Shown here one piece after another: positions 8,270-16,057 of a stretch of DNA of 21,208 bases. The notes beneath the pieces were generated by a model, which was given only the letters and a program-made list of their open reading frames with translations, was not told the origin of the DNA and made no database searches. Origin of the DNA: CAJBLF01 sp964542965 (GTDB lineage Bacteria; Patescibacteriota; Gracilibacteria; Absconditabacterales; Absconditicoccaceae). How positions within the stretch are numbered: position 1 is the stretch's first letter; the number at the start of each line of letters is the position of its first letter. The position numbers were made by a program, and so were the translations under genes. The DNA is taken from assembly GCA_964542965.1 (NCBI GenBank), contig CAZIVH010000016.1:1-21208 (forward strand). The letters are read 5' to 3'.

Positions 8270-8773
8270 TTATAAAGTTTGTGGAGTAATGGCTCATGTT
8301 TTGCTCATTACAAAAAATAACGAAAAAGAGTCGAGGGATGCTCAACTCTTTTTTTCATAAAGTGCGTCGATTTTCTCTTGCGTGATCTTGAAATCATAGA
8401 TTTCTTTGTCGGTCATTTGTCTTCCCAATCGTTTTTCCTCGTTTTCTATGAGTGCAAAGAGGACCATCGTGTTGTGGAATACTTGTGGATTTGGCATTAC
8501 GAATCCTTTGTAGCCTGGTTTGAATTTGGTATAAGGACACGAAGCGGGGAGCGTGAAATCAATGTTTAACGCTTGTTTGATATGCATACATTCCCCTGGT
8601 TTCAATCTGTTTTCGTAGATGGTGCACAGATTGTTTTTCAAATGTTTGCATGTGTTGATCGGATCTACGATGACGATATTGTTCAGGCGATATTTATTGT
8701 GGCAACATCGTCCACAACGTTGACATATCTTTTCCCAATTTTCGTCACTGATGGTGTTGATGTCTTGTTCCAT
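8270..8773 (-). CDS. CxxCxxCC (YkgJ/YcgN-type) metal-cluster protein
   Basis: A cytoplasmic protein of the CxxCxxCC family, thought to bind zinc or an iron-sulfur cluster. The signature CQRCGRCC lies near residues 18-25, with further Cys at about 43, 50, 62 and 79 (the last in ASCPYTKFK), as expected for the family. Family-like sequence ends near residue 143 at EKKS, where the next codon is UGA (8342-8344). If UGA is always Gly, the frame runs 24 codons further, through a terminator hairpin, to TAA at 8270-8272, giving 167 residues. That tail looks unstructured. If UGA acted as a stop here, the gene would be 8342-8773. I give the table-25 extent and treat the C-terminus as uncertain. It has its own promoter at 8791-8818 and is divergent from the vWA gene. 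Confidence 0.75.
8323..8353 (-). terminator. Hairpin terminator overlapping the end of the CxxCxxCC gene
   Basis: AAAAAGAGTCGAG (8323-8335) pairs with CTCAACTCTTTTT (8341-8353) around a GGATG loop. The single mismatch on the plus strand becomes a G-U pair in minus-strand RNA, so the hairpin favours the minus-strand transcript. A T run follows on both strands. The in-frame UGA of the CxxCxxCC gene lies inside the stem. Confidence 0.8.
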
Positions 8774-8790
8774 TTTTATTATTTTTTATT

Positions 8791-8818
8791 ACTATATATA
8801 ATTATGTGTTTAAGTCAA
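8791..8818 (-). promoter_or_regulatory. Promoter of the CxxCxxCC gene
   Basis: On the minus strand TTGACT (8813-8818) and TATAGT (8791-8796) are 16 bp apart. The ATG at 8773 lies 17 bp downstream of the -10 box, so the 5' leader would be very short. Confidence 0.6.
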
Positions 8819-8867
8819 ATATACTTTTTTTGTTGTTTTATTTTCCATCTTCCCTATATTTCTTTGT

Positions 8868-9605
8868 ATGAATTACAGAAAATTTGCATTAGTGAAGATT
8901 TTTCTGCTGATCGCCGCGTTAGGTCTTGCGATATTTTTGGCGTTTGATGAGCGCTCTTCATCGCTGACTTCTGATCAGCAGATTGTCTTTGTTTTGGATC
9001 TCAATAGGACCATGAATACCCAAGATGTCCTTTCTGGCACTAGGCATATTTCTAGGATCGCTGCTGCGAAATCTCTGATTGCCCAAACCATTCTTTCTGA
9101 ACCTGGATTTTCGTATGGACTCGTTATTTTCAATGCCCATGCTGATTATATTCTTCCTCCCACATTTGATACATGAACGTTTCTGTTGTATCTGAGAGGC
9201 ATCACTACCAATGTCTTGCCTGCCGGCAAAAAAGATTTCACCGCCTTAAGCTGAATGTTTGAAACTTCTCATCATACGTCATATATTGTGCTTTCTGACT
9301 TTGACGCTGATGATGCTGACTATCATTTTCCTGCTCATACGTCATTGATCGGAATTGGGTCTTCAGCGGGTGGTTTCGTGAAATACGCTAATGGCGTTCG
9401 CTATTACGATAACGGTAAATCCGTTTCCAGTGCTCGCAATGACGCACTAGGACGTTCTTTCCATATCTCTTACACGCCTTTGGCGAGTATTGATACCTTT
9501 GCCTCACATCATCTGCTTGATCAGTGATTTACCCTTCCGCTTTCGCAGCGTATCTTGCTTTATACTTTGCTTGGCGTACTGGTTATCTTTGCTATAATGC
9601 TTTAA
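8868..9605 (+). CDS. vWA-domain membrane protein (BatA/BatB-like)
   Basis: A 245-residue protein with a hydrophobic helix at each end (about 8-26 and 225-243) around a von Willebrand factor A domain, the layout of BatA/BatB proteins. The first strand IVFVLDLNRTMNTQD corresponds to the MIDAS DxSxS loop, degenerate here as D-L-N-R-T. SRIAAAKSLI is the usual Arg-x-x-x-AK helix and YGLVIFNAHADYILPPT the next strand. YIVLSDFDADD sits where the family has the ..LLTDG strand. Three UGA codons (9174-9176, 9252-9254, 9525-9527) are read as Gly. The stop is TAA at 9603-9605. The MIDAS divergence may weaken metal binding. Next downstream are a BatD-tail-like membrane protein and dnaA on the same strand. 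Bat proteins are linked to MoxR ATPases and envelope functions in other bacteria; no MoxR is in the window. Confidence 0.82.
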
Positions 9606-9610
9606 AAATA

Positions 9611-9743
9611 TAATGAATAATTAATAATGAATAATTAATAATGAATAATGAAAAATGTATGAGTTATCTTTTTATGACTTATTGTAAAAAAACGATAGTC
9701 AATAAAATTATACTTACCAAAATCATTCATCATTAATCATTAA
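9611..9743. repeat. Heptamer-array palindrome, six exact TAATKAA units
   Basis: Positions 9611-9652 are six uninterrupted 7-mers, TAATGAA or TAATTAA, starting five bases after the vWA stop. The opposite arm (9723-9743) has inverse-sense ATCATTC/ATCATTA units. Between them GACTTATTGT (9676-9685) and ACGATAGTC form an imperfect hairpin related to the core at 7302-7323. The array separates the vWA gene from the next membrane-protein gene. Confidence 0.8.
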
Positions 9744-9763
9744 TTTTACATCAATAGTGAAGT

Positions 9764-10192
9764 ATGTCAGATATCTCCTTTTTAGCGATTCCGAATATCG
9801 AGGGTATGCGTGTCGTCCGATATATCAAGGTTATTTGATCTGTCCTATTGTTTGGAGTCTGTCTGTTTTTTGTTTTGTATTTTTGGATTTCTTATCGCAA
9901 AGGAAAACAGTTTTTTCGTCAATTGGACAGCTATGATCAACGCGCTCAAACTCTAGAACGTGAACTTGTCCTCCAGAAGATCCGTAAAAGTTCAGGTAAG
10001 GACTTGCTTATATTATTCATTGATTATCTTGAAAGATTTGTTACAAGTAAACATTATGCGAATATCTCTGAGCTTTTGGTTTCGCAATGATTCACTGCCA
10101 AAGAGGCAGATGAGTTTGCTGAAATCGTATATACGGACAAATCATTGTCCAAAGAGCTTGAAAACAAAATTCATCACTATTTTACCCGTTAA
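9764..10192 (+). CDS. Small membrane protein, possibly BatD-tail-like
   Basis: A 142-residue protein with one hydrophobic helix (about residues 26-46, containing a UGA glycine, KVI-G-SVLLFG) followed by a cytoplasmic helical domain. The basic segment SYRKGKQF after the helix suggests that the C-terminus is inside. The segment from DLLILFIDYLERF through SELLVSQ-G-FTAKEADEF to ELENKIHHYF has the spacing of the short helical domain at the C-terminus of BatD and related proteins. That is a tentative pattern match, supported by the vWA gene next door. Both UGA codons must be sense. The start at ATG 9764 is chosen because it keeps the transmembrane helix. The TAA at 10190-10192 is 8 bp before dnaA, so the two are probably translated from one mRNA. 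Confidence 0.7.
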
Positions 10193-10200
10193 GCATTGGA

Positions 10201-11679
10201 ATGCTTCTCGATATTGTAGAACAATATGATGCCGAAAAAAAAGCTTTGTTTCGCTGAGTATGGGAAAGAACGCTTTTGCATCTTGCACAACAACAGGATC
10301 ATAAAAAAATCTTGTCTTTTTTGTGTAAGGTAGGGATTTTGGATATTGATGAACAGGACAAGGTTGTCGTTTTTGGCGTTCCCAATGAGTTTATCCTTAC
10401 TCAGGTCAAAAAGTTTTTTGCTAAGCCACTCAAAGAATCCATCAATGAGGTTTATAATAACCAATTTACCGTGAAGTTTGTAGTCTATCCTAAATTTGCT
10501 AACAACAACGATCTCCTGATCGATCTCAAAAAATTATTGAATATCAAAGAGATAAAAAAATCTGAGCTCAAATCTGAGAATAAAACCATCAAAAACGAAC
10601 TCTCCGAATTTTTTGGCATTCTCTTCGATCCGAAATTTACGTTCGATACCTTTGTGGTCTGAGCGACGAACAATATAGCTTTTTCTGCTGCAAAATCTGT
10701 TGCTGATAAACCAGGACAATCATATAATCCATTGTTTCTTTATGGAACGGTTGGGCTTGGAAAGACACATTTGATGCAGGCTATCGGAAATGATATTATG
10801 TCTAAATATCCTGAAAAGGTTGTCGTCTATCTTCCTGTCACCAAATTGATTGACGAAATCGTTACTGCTATCAAGGGGAATAAACTGTCCAATTGGCTCA
10901 AAAAATTTGATGATGTAGATGCATTATTGATCGATGATGTACAGTTTTTGGCAGACAAGGACAAAACGCAGGAGATTTTTCACAATATCTTCAATGACTT
11001 TCAACTCAAAAATAAACAAATCATTCTTTCTTCTGACCGTCCTCCGAAAGAGCTCGTCCATATCGAACCGAGATTGAAATCACGTTTTGCTCTAGGATTG
11101 GTCGCTGATATCAAATCGCCTGATTTTGAGACGAGAATAGCGATCTTGCAATCAAAACTCATGAACAAGGCAGAAGATATGGATTTCTATCTGCTTGAGA
11201 TCATAGCGAAACATATCAAGGAAAACGTCAGAGAGCTCGAAGGAGCATTGAATATCTTACTCAGCAGAAAAGCGATCTTACACAAAGATATTGAAGAAAA
11301 TGATGTCTATGAATGCTTAAAAACCTTAGGGTACAAGGTAGAACATACGGCCGATGAAACGCAAACTGTCGTTGAATCCAACAGCAAAAGCGTCAAAAAT
11401 TTTGATGCACTTGTCCATATGGTTGCACAGTATTACGGCATCGCTGTCCAGGATCTGAAGTCTGAATCCAGAAAAAAAGAAATTACCAATGCGCGTCAGC
11501 TCTTGATGCTGTTGGCAAAGAAATATTTCAGTCGAACGCTTGAAAGAATCGGTGATTATTTTGGCGGAAAAGGCCATGCAGCCGTCATCTATGCTATCAA
11601 CAATACCGAGAAAAAACTAAAAAGCGACAAGGATATGTCGCATGATTATGAAGTGTTTGTGGACCGGCTTGGGAAATAA
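10201..11679 (+). CDS. dnaA: Chromosomal replication initiator DnaA
   Basis: A 492-residue DnaA, normal length. Domain I (about 1-85) has the W-x-x-L and VPNEFILTQV signatures. Domain II is a Lys/Glu-rich linker. The AAA+ domain has Walker A GTVGLGKT (182-189; most homologues have GGVGLGKT), Walker B LLIDD (242-246), sensor 1 near SSDRPP, the arginine finger region RLKSRF and sensor 2 NVRELEGAL. Domain IV keeps the DNA-contacting Arg segment TNARQLLMLL, but the signature loop is GGKGHAAV (455-462) instead of the usual GGRDH(S/T)TV. UGA at 10255-10257 and 10660-10662 is Gly; the second gives the conserved FVV-G-ATNN. The ATG at 10201 follows the membrane-protein stop by 8 bp. No cluster of TTATCCACA-type boxes is visible next to it. 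Identification is firm. Confidence 0.97.
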
Positions 11680-11738
11680 CTAACAGTTAATAACTAACAA
11701 CTAATAATTTTCGTATTTGTCTTGGTATGGACTATTGT
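11675..11738. repeat. Heptamer array overlapping the dnaA stop codon
   Basis: The 7-mers AATAACT, AACAGTT, AATAACT, AACAACT and AATAATT run from 11675 to 11709, starting inside the last codon of dnaA and including its TAA. GACTATTGT at 11730-11738 is identical to the hairpin core at 7302-7310. No clear opposite arm follows, so this looks like a half element between dnaA and the convergent 718-residue gene. Confidence 0.65.
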
Positions 11739-11769
11739 AAAATGACGGCAAGGGACTGCTGTTTTTTTA

Positions 11770-13926
11770 TTATTCGGTAGGTGTTTGATCGGTATTTCGT
11801 ATGGTTGGATCATTTAATATTTCTGGAGCAGCTGCTTGTTCTTGTGTTGTTTTATAATCGTTTCGGAGTCTCTTATATTTTTCTCATGTTCCTGACAGGT
11901 TTTCAGTTGTTCCTTCTTCTTTGGTGAGCTGGTTGGTGATGTTTCAAAATACATTCAAATCTATTACGTAATCTTTGTTTATTCATGTTTGATCGTAGGT
12001 GATAGCATCCAAAAATCTATATATACTCGGACCTTGTGTCGTATCATATTCTCCGTTTACATCTTCTTCCACCTTATCTTCTGAGAATAATTCTTTGATC
12101 ATTTCGTCCCTAAAATTTTGACTTTCTGGGTCTATCTTTTCTTTGAATATTTCTAAATTTTCTCTCCATGTTTTTAGCTCGTCTGTTGTATATCGATTGA
12201 AACTCGTATATATGATATTGTACAGATTATATTCATGGATATCACTATCTTTGCTATATGCATCAGCAGAAGGGATATATTCATCCAAGAAACTTTGTGT
12301 CTCTTGCATGGCAATGTTTTTTGCCATAGCGTGTTCTATTACGATATCTGCTACTACACTTTCCTGTTGTATGCTAAAATCTGTCTCTTCCAATTTGGCT
12401 TCGTATTCATCTATAGTATTTATGTTTTCCAGTGTCTTTGAAATGTTTGCTGTTATCGTATTTTTTGCATTTGCTAATGTCTCATTCAATGTCGGCATTT
12501 TGATAGGTAATCTTCAACGTCCTGCTTCACCGTTTTGATCTACATAGAATGTTTCCTCCTCTTTTTTGTAATGTAAAACATCATCAGCGAATATCTCTCC
12601 TGTCTCCATATTATAATAAAATGCTAGTTTTTTCCCTTCCATCTCTCCTGAAATTTTCATTTCTCTTTCGTTGAATTCTATCCCTGATTCTAAATCTATC
12701 GAAAATGCTTCTTCACTATCATCGATGTTGAAATATTGTCCTATATTTTGTAATAAAGCAGTCACTGCCTTTGTTTTGATTACTTTATTTGTGTCAGTAG
12801 TTATCTTTCCCATTGTTTTGTCTGTGAAATATTCTGTGATTTTCTCTTGAATTTTTTGCAGTTTTTCTAGATCTGTTTTTGGAATATTTTCTTCATCTAC
12901 AATATTCCCTGCTTCATCGAAATTGTTTTTATATTTTTCTAATTTATTTTTTCCTAATAATTGATTCAATGCTTTTTCTCCATCTTCTTTGTATCGATTG
13001 CCGATATTATCTTCTATACTTTCTCATATGCTTTCGTTTTCTTTTATTTCTTCTAGTGTTATAGCACTTATCTCCTCATCAGAGATGAAATCTTCTATGT
13101 CTGCATTAAATTTTGTCAGATCTGATCATAAATCTTTGTCATATGTTATATCGTTCATAGAACGTTCACTTTTTTCGTCATTATCGGATGTCTCGTCTTT
13201 ATCTTTGATAATATCAAATTCAGAAAGATCTATCTCTTGTATTCCAAATTCGGTATTCAATGTGTTGAATTGTTGTATATACTCATAATTTTTCTGTGAT
13301 ATCTGATTCTTATTCTTATTTGCTTCGGCGATAATCTTATTTACCGCATAGAGATAACTTACATAGAGATTTCTTTTTTCTTTAGGTATTAGCGGTACGT
13401 TAGGATCAGATTCTTTGAGTTGTTTAAATTCTTTGGAGTTAGTTGTTGTTTTATATTTTGCATCTATTTGTGTGTATTTGGTTTCTAGATTACTTCGAAG
13501 TTGATCTCTGTATGTTTCTTTCTGGCTGTTTGTTTCTTCTTTCTGGCTGTTTGTTTCTTCTTTCTGGCTGTTTGTTTCTTCTTTCTGGCTGTTTCTTTTT
13601 TCTTCTAAATTTTTTTCATTTTTTTTCTTTATTTCTTCGAATTTTGTTCTGAAAAGAAAAATGTTTTGAGCTTGATCTTGTTTTAATTCAAAGACAGCAT
13701 CAAACATTGGATCATTGAAAATCTCTTTAGTTACTTGTTCTATATTTCCCCAAAAATCTTGTTCGGGTACGATCTGTTCTTTTGCTAAATCTGTGATGGT
13801 TTTGCTTAGTGGTTCTTTGATGTCTGCAAATTCTGTATTATTCAAAAAATTCAATCTCTCATCTGTATTTTGTGATGGATCTCCTTGTGGTGGTAAAGTG
13901 TCATTTTGATTTTCTAAGGTATTCAT
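11770..13926 (-). CDS. 718-residue charged protein of unknown function
   Basis: I do not recognise this protein. It runs from ATG 13926 to TAA 11770-11772 through six UGA glycines (for example KDL-G-SDL, ESI-G-ESI, AGR-G-RLP and DQT-G-INK). It is rich in Glu, Asp, Lys and Asn, starts with a Pro/Gln/Asn-rich segment and has no signal peptide or membrane helix. Near residues 112-138 it has four tandem 7-residue copies of NSQKEET, encoded by 21-bp DNA repeats, in a region likely to be helical. The middle contains a beta-looking segment (KKLAFYYNMETGEIFADDV). It starts 19 bp after the secreted heptad-repeat gene, the third gene in a probable operon from the promoter at 15124-15151, and converges on dnaA. 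Absence of a signal suggests a cytoplasmic site or non-Sec export. Confidence 0.75.
13519..13596 (-). repeat. 21-bp tandem repeat, nearly four copies, in coding DNA
   Basis: The plus-strand unit TTTCTGGCTGTTTGTTTCTT plus C starts at 13519, 13540 and 13561, with a shortened copy at 13582. The copies are essentially identical, so the array is recent. It encodes the NSQKEET heptapeptide on the minus strand, and copy-number change would keep the frame. Confidence 0.9.
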
Positions 13927-13945
13927 ATCTTTGTCGAATTAAAAC

Positions 13946-14783
13946 TTATTTTTGCTTGTATGTGTTCAATAATTGTTCCAAAAGTTGTATCTCTCGGTCT
14001 AATTGTTTTGATTTTTCGTCTAATTGTTTTGATTTTTCGTCTAATTGTTTTGATTTTTCGTCTAATTGTTTTNNNNNNNNNNNNNNNNNNNNNNNNNNNN
14101 NNNNNNNNNNNNNNNNNNNNNNNNNNNNNNNNNNNNNNNNNNNNNNNNNNNNNNNNNNNNNNNNNNNNNNNNGATTTTTCTTTTAATTTTGCGATTTCTT
14201 GATCTAATGTTAATACATCTAAATATGTCTTATATCCTAAATATCGTTGAACTCTGTCTTTGTATACGAGATCATCCGGATGTGTTTTTCTTCGTTCACC
14301 ACTTTTTTTGGAAAATCTATAGTCGCTGCCTGGCATCTTTGCGAGGATCTCGAATTGCGATAAGGCGAGAATTTTTTTCTGTTCTGCAGTGAGAAGTGTG
14401 TCTTGTAAGATAGCATAGACCACTGCTTTGCACTTGATCTGCTCGGTGCTGTCTTTGGTTTCCATGTGTATTTTGAGTTGATTGAAGTATGTGGTGTCTT
14501 CTGCGTTTACGAAAGCTCTGATCTGATCGTAAGGGTCTTTGATGCTATCTTGGACTGCTTCAAACTTTGTTGTTTTTTCTGTAGATTGATTGTTCTCTAT
14601 CTTGACAACAATCTCTTTGTCCGGGTTCTTTTTGAAGACTTCCTTGATCTCTTTTTGGACATCAGCGCTGGTAGGATTGGCGTTGACGCTCAACGTGATA
14701 AAGAGGGTAGTCCCTACTACCGCTATCGCTTTGATGAACTTGGATGTTCATTTTTTGGCTGTGTGTTTGATCTTATTGAGCAT
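13946..14783 (-). CDS. Secreted protein with C-terminal heptad-repeat coiled coil
   Basis: The protein is exported and I do not recognise its family. The ATG at 14783 gives a signal peptide: basic MLNKIKHTAKK, a UGA glycine, then a hydrophobic run to about residue 35 with a likely cut after VNA. A standard-code caller would start at an internal TTG (14693) and lose the signal. The mature part has a compact domain (to about residue 180) with YAILQDTLLTAEQKKILAL and SDYRFSKKSG, then LTLDQEIAKLKEK, leading into tandem KQLDEKS heptads, a coiled coil. The 100-N gap (14073-14172) interrupts the heptads. Since 100 is not a multiple of 3, the literal frame after it is wrong. The repeat register shows that the true frame continues as KQLDEKS...LLNTYKQK to TAA at 13946-13948. 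True length is unknown. It is the middle gene of a three-gene cluster. Confidence 0.8.
13998..14072 (-). repeat. 21-bp tandem repeat running into the assembly gap
   Basis: The plus-strand unit TCTAATTGTTTTGATTTTTC plus G occurs at 13998, 14019 and 14040, and a partial copy at 14061 is cut by the N run. The sequence after the gap (14173) resumes in the same register. The array encodes KQLDEKS heptads on the minus strand. Confidence 0.9.
14073..14172. other. Assembly gap (100 N) inside a tandem repeat
   Basis: Exactly 100 N, a conventional placeholder. The flanks join in register if the missing piece is a whole number of 21-bp units, so the assembler probably failed on the repeat and the stated size is not real. 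Confidence 0.9.
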
Positions 14784-14809
14784 CTTATATGCGGAGAGAG
14801 TAAAATCAG

Positions 14810-14830
14810 ATTATGTATATCATACATAAT
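14810..14830. promoter_or_regulatory. 9-bp perfect dyad, possible operator
   Basis: ATTATGTAT (14810-14818) and ATACATAAT (14822-14830) are exact complements around ATC. The dyad lies 2 bp after the stop of the 86-residue coiled-coil gene and 27 bp before the ATG of the secreted gene. It could be an operator or processing site. It is too AT-rich for a strong terminator and lacks a T run on the minus strand. Confidence 0.35.
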
Positions 14831-14832
14831 TT

Positions 14833-15093
14833 TTATTTGTGTACAATAAATACTTTTCTTTGCGGATCTATCACTTGGATCACCATTTCCAGCTCATTTT
14901 TCAGTCTTTTGTTGTCTTGGATAAGTCTCTGATTCTCTTTTCGTAGCTCTTGCACTTTCTTGAAGATATTTACCTTGCTAAGGGTATCCATAAGATTCTT
15001 TTTGACCGCTTCTTTGTCTCGCTTTCTTGGTTTCTGGAGAAGCTCGGGAATCTTCTTCTCTGTTTCTGGTTTGGTTACTTTTTTGTCTTCCAT
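14833..15093 (-). CDS. Small leucine-zipper-like coiled-coil protein
   Basis: An 86-residue, very Lys/Glu-rich protein with no glycine at all, hence no UGA. Residues 1-35 are basic and probably disordered. Residues 38-75 form a coiled coil with Leu/Ile/Val at heptad positions (VQELRKENQRL, IQDNKRLKNELEMVIQVI), similar in pattern to a bZIP-like dimerisation helix. It has no signal peptide. It may form a homodimer or pair with the coiled coils of the genes downstream, which is inference. It is the first gene behind a near-consensus promoter (15124-15151). Its TAA at 14833-14835 lies 49 bp before the secreted heptad-repeat gene. I do not recognise the family. Confidence 0.75.
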   Translation of the reverse strand: MEDKKVTKPETEKKIPELLQKPRKRDKEAVKKNLMDTLSKVNIFKKVQELRKENQRLIQDNKRLKNELEMVIQVIDPQRKVFIVHK

Positions 15094-15123
15094 GGTTGGG
15101 ATTAGTAAAATAAATATAAACCA

Positions 15124-15151
15124 ATTATAAATGTTTTTTTGTTTTTGTCAA
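15124..15151 (-). promoter_or_regulatory. Near-consensus promoter of the coiled-coil cluster
   Basis: On the minus strand perfect TTGACA (15146-15151) and TATAAT (15124-15129) boxes are separated by 16 bp, 30 bp upstream of the ATG at 15093. It should drive the three genes 15093-11770. Confidence 0.8.
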
Positions 15152-15498
15152 ATTTTGTACTACTTGCTGCAATTCAGGTTACGCTTTATACCAGTAAGTG
15201 TTTTTTTTATTTTATAATGCTGTGTTGTGCCTTACTTTTGTCCTACGCCAAAAACCTCTCTTTTTTTTTCTTGGGCGTTTCACCCCAAACCCCGACCCAC
15301 TTTTTCCCGGCGGAAAAAGTAGGCAAAAACGCCTTTTCTCTTTTTTTCTCGCCATGAGATCAATCTCATGTATTTTCTTTTATCATATTCTGTTAGTTGT
15401 CCCTCATCCCGCCTTACGGCTATGGGCTTTCGGGACGCAACACTCGACCTACCATTCACACTGTTGAAGTCATGGCTCGAAATATATTTTTTTCAATA
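15152..15498. other. Non-coding stretch with dispersed-repeat remains
   Basis: No convincing gene is visible on either strand. Frames here are short and T-rich. The stretch holds the hairpin at 15299-15320 and GC-richer patches unlike the AT-rich flanks, suggesting a degraded dispersed element related to 8029-8269. Confidence 0.5.
15299..15320. repeat. 9-bp hairpin, dispersed repeat copy 2
   Basis: ACTTTTTCC (15299-15307) pairs exactly with GGAAAAAGT (15312-15320) around CGGC, followed by AGGCAAAAA. It shares the stem core, order and trailing GCAAAAA with 8079-8106, on the same strand. The loop and outer bases differ. Confidence 0.6.
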
Positions 15499-15500
15499 TA

Positions 15501-15521
15501 AAAAGGCGGATATTATCCGCC
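15501..15521 (-). terminator. Rho-independent terminator of the ferredoxin gene
   Basis: GGCGGA (15505-15510) pairs with TCCGCC (15516-15521) around TATTA, followed on the minus strand by TTTTTAT. It lies 28 bp past the ferredoxin stop. Confidence 0.85.
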
Positions 15522-15549
15522 CCTGTATTTTCTATAGATTGTCTTTTTT

Positions 15550-15900
15550 TTACGCTTCTACGATCTCTATCACCTGTGCTTTGCAACGCATCATAGCTTG
15601 CTGCACTTCGGTAGTATCGATATTTTCCTGTGAAATCACCTGTGCTTGTCTACCGTTCATAGCAAAATTATTCGGCGCTATCATCGCACAGTGTCCGCAG
15701 CCGATGCAGCCGGGATGAATGACGAGTTGTTGGGTAGCTGTTTCGTTCATAGTCGTGATTCCCTGGTCGTTCGGTGTTTGGATCTGAGTGTTTGTGGATG
15801 TGGTCTGTGCAGGTACGGATTTTGTGCTTTGGCATCCGCCTAGGAAACTAAGGATTCCGCAGATTCCGACGATGCTCGCTATCTTTTTCCGTTCTTTCAT
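15550..15900 (-). CDS. Lipoprotein-anchored [4Fe-4S] ferredoxin
   Basis: A 116-residue protein with a lipoprotein signal: MKERKKIASI, a hydrophobic stretch, then the lipobox LGGC with Cys at residue 23. A Thr/Gln/Asn-rich linker leads to a single-cluster ferredoxin domain. This has CIGCGHCAMIAP near residues 64-75 and a remote fourth ligand in MMRCKAQVIEI, the spacing of monocluster bacterial ferredoxins; the usual Pro after the fourth Cys is Lys. This implies an electron carrier tethered outside the cytoplasmic membrane, which is unusual for a ferredoxin. The start at 15900 gives a compact signal; ATG 15906 (two residues longer) or 15945 is possible. It has no UGA codon. It stands alone between the ClpC gene and a terminator, with no visible redox partner. 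Confidence 0.85.
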   Translation of the reverse strand: MKERKKIASIVGICGILSFLGGCQSTKSVPAQTTSTNTQIQTPNDQGITTMNETATQQLVIHPGCIGCGHCAMIAPNNFAMNGRQAQVISQENIDTTEVQQAMMRCKAQVIEIVEA

Positions 15901-15977
15901 GGTCATGGTGTGGTGCTGAGTGATAAATATGATGAGAGTATACAAAAGTAGCTTAAATGAAACTTAAATTGAAAAAA

Positions 15978-16045
15978 GGGACCAGGGATTTGGGATATGG
16001 GACATGTATTGTCCTGATCCCTTGCTCCTATTCCCTTGTCCCTTC
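15978..16045. repeat. Heptamer-array palindrome, GGGAYAT-type units
   Basis: Four exact-phase 7-mers (GGGACCA, GGGATTT, GGGATAT, GGGACAT; 15978-16005) face inverse-sense units (GTCCTGA, TCCCTTG, CTCCTAT, TCCCTTG, TCCCTTC; 16011-16045). GGGACA and TGTCCT pair around the centre. A separate 6-bp hairpin TTCCGC/GCGGAA (16043-16057) touches the clpC stop codon. Confidence 0.8.
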
Positions 16046-16057
16046 CGCGAAGCGGAA

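Noticed and set aside
9611..9652. CRISPR array
   Set aside because: The repeats are 7-bp, contiguous and without spacers.
9606..11769. Replication origin next to dnaA
   Set aside because: The AT-rich repeats there resemble a melting region, but I see no cluster of DnaA boxes and the same kind of arrays occur at unrelated loci. GC-skew over the whole genome is needed.
13946..14072. Literal C-terminus of the secreted gene reading IRRKIKT repeats
   Set aside because: That frame arises only because the N placeholder is 100 bases. The repeat register across the gap gives the KQLDEKS frame with its own TAA.
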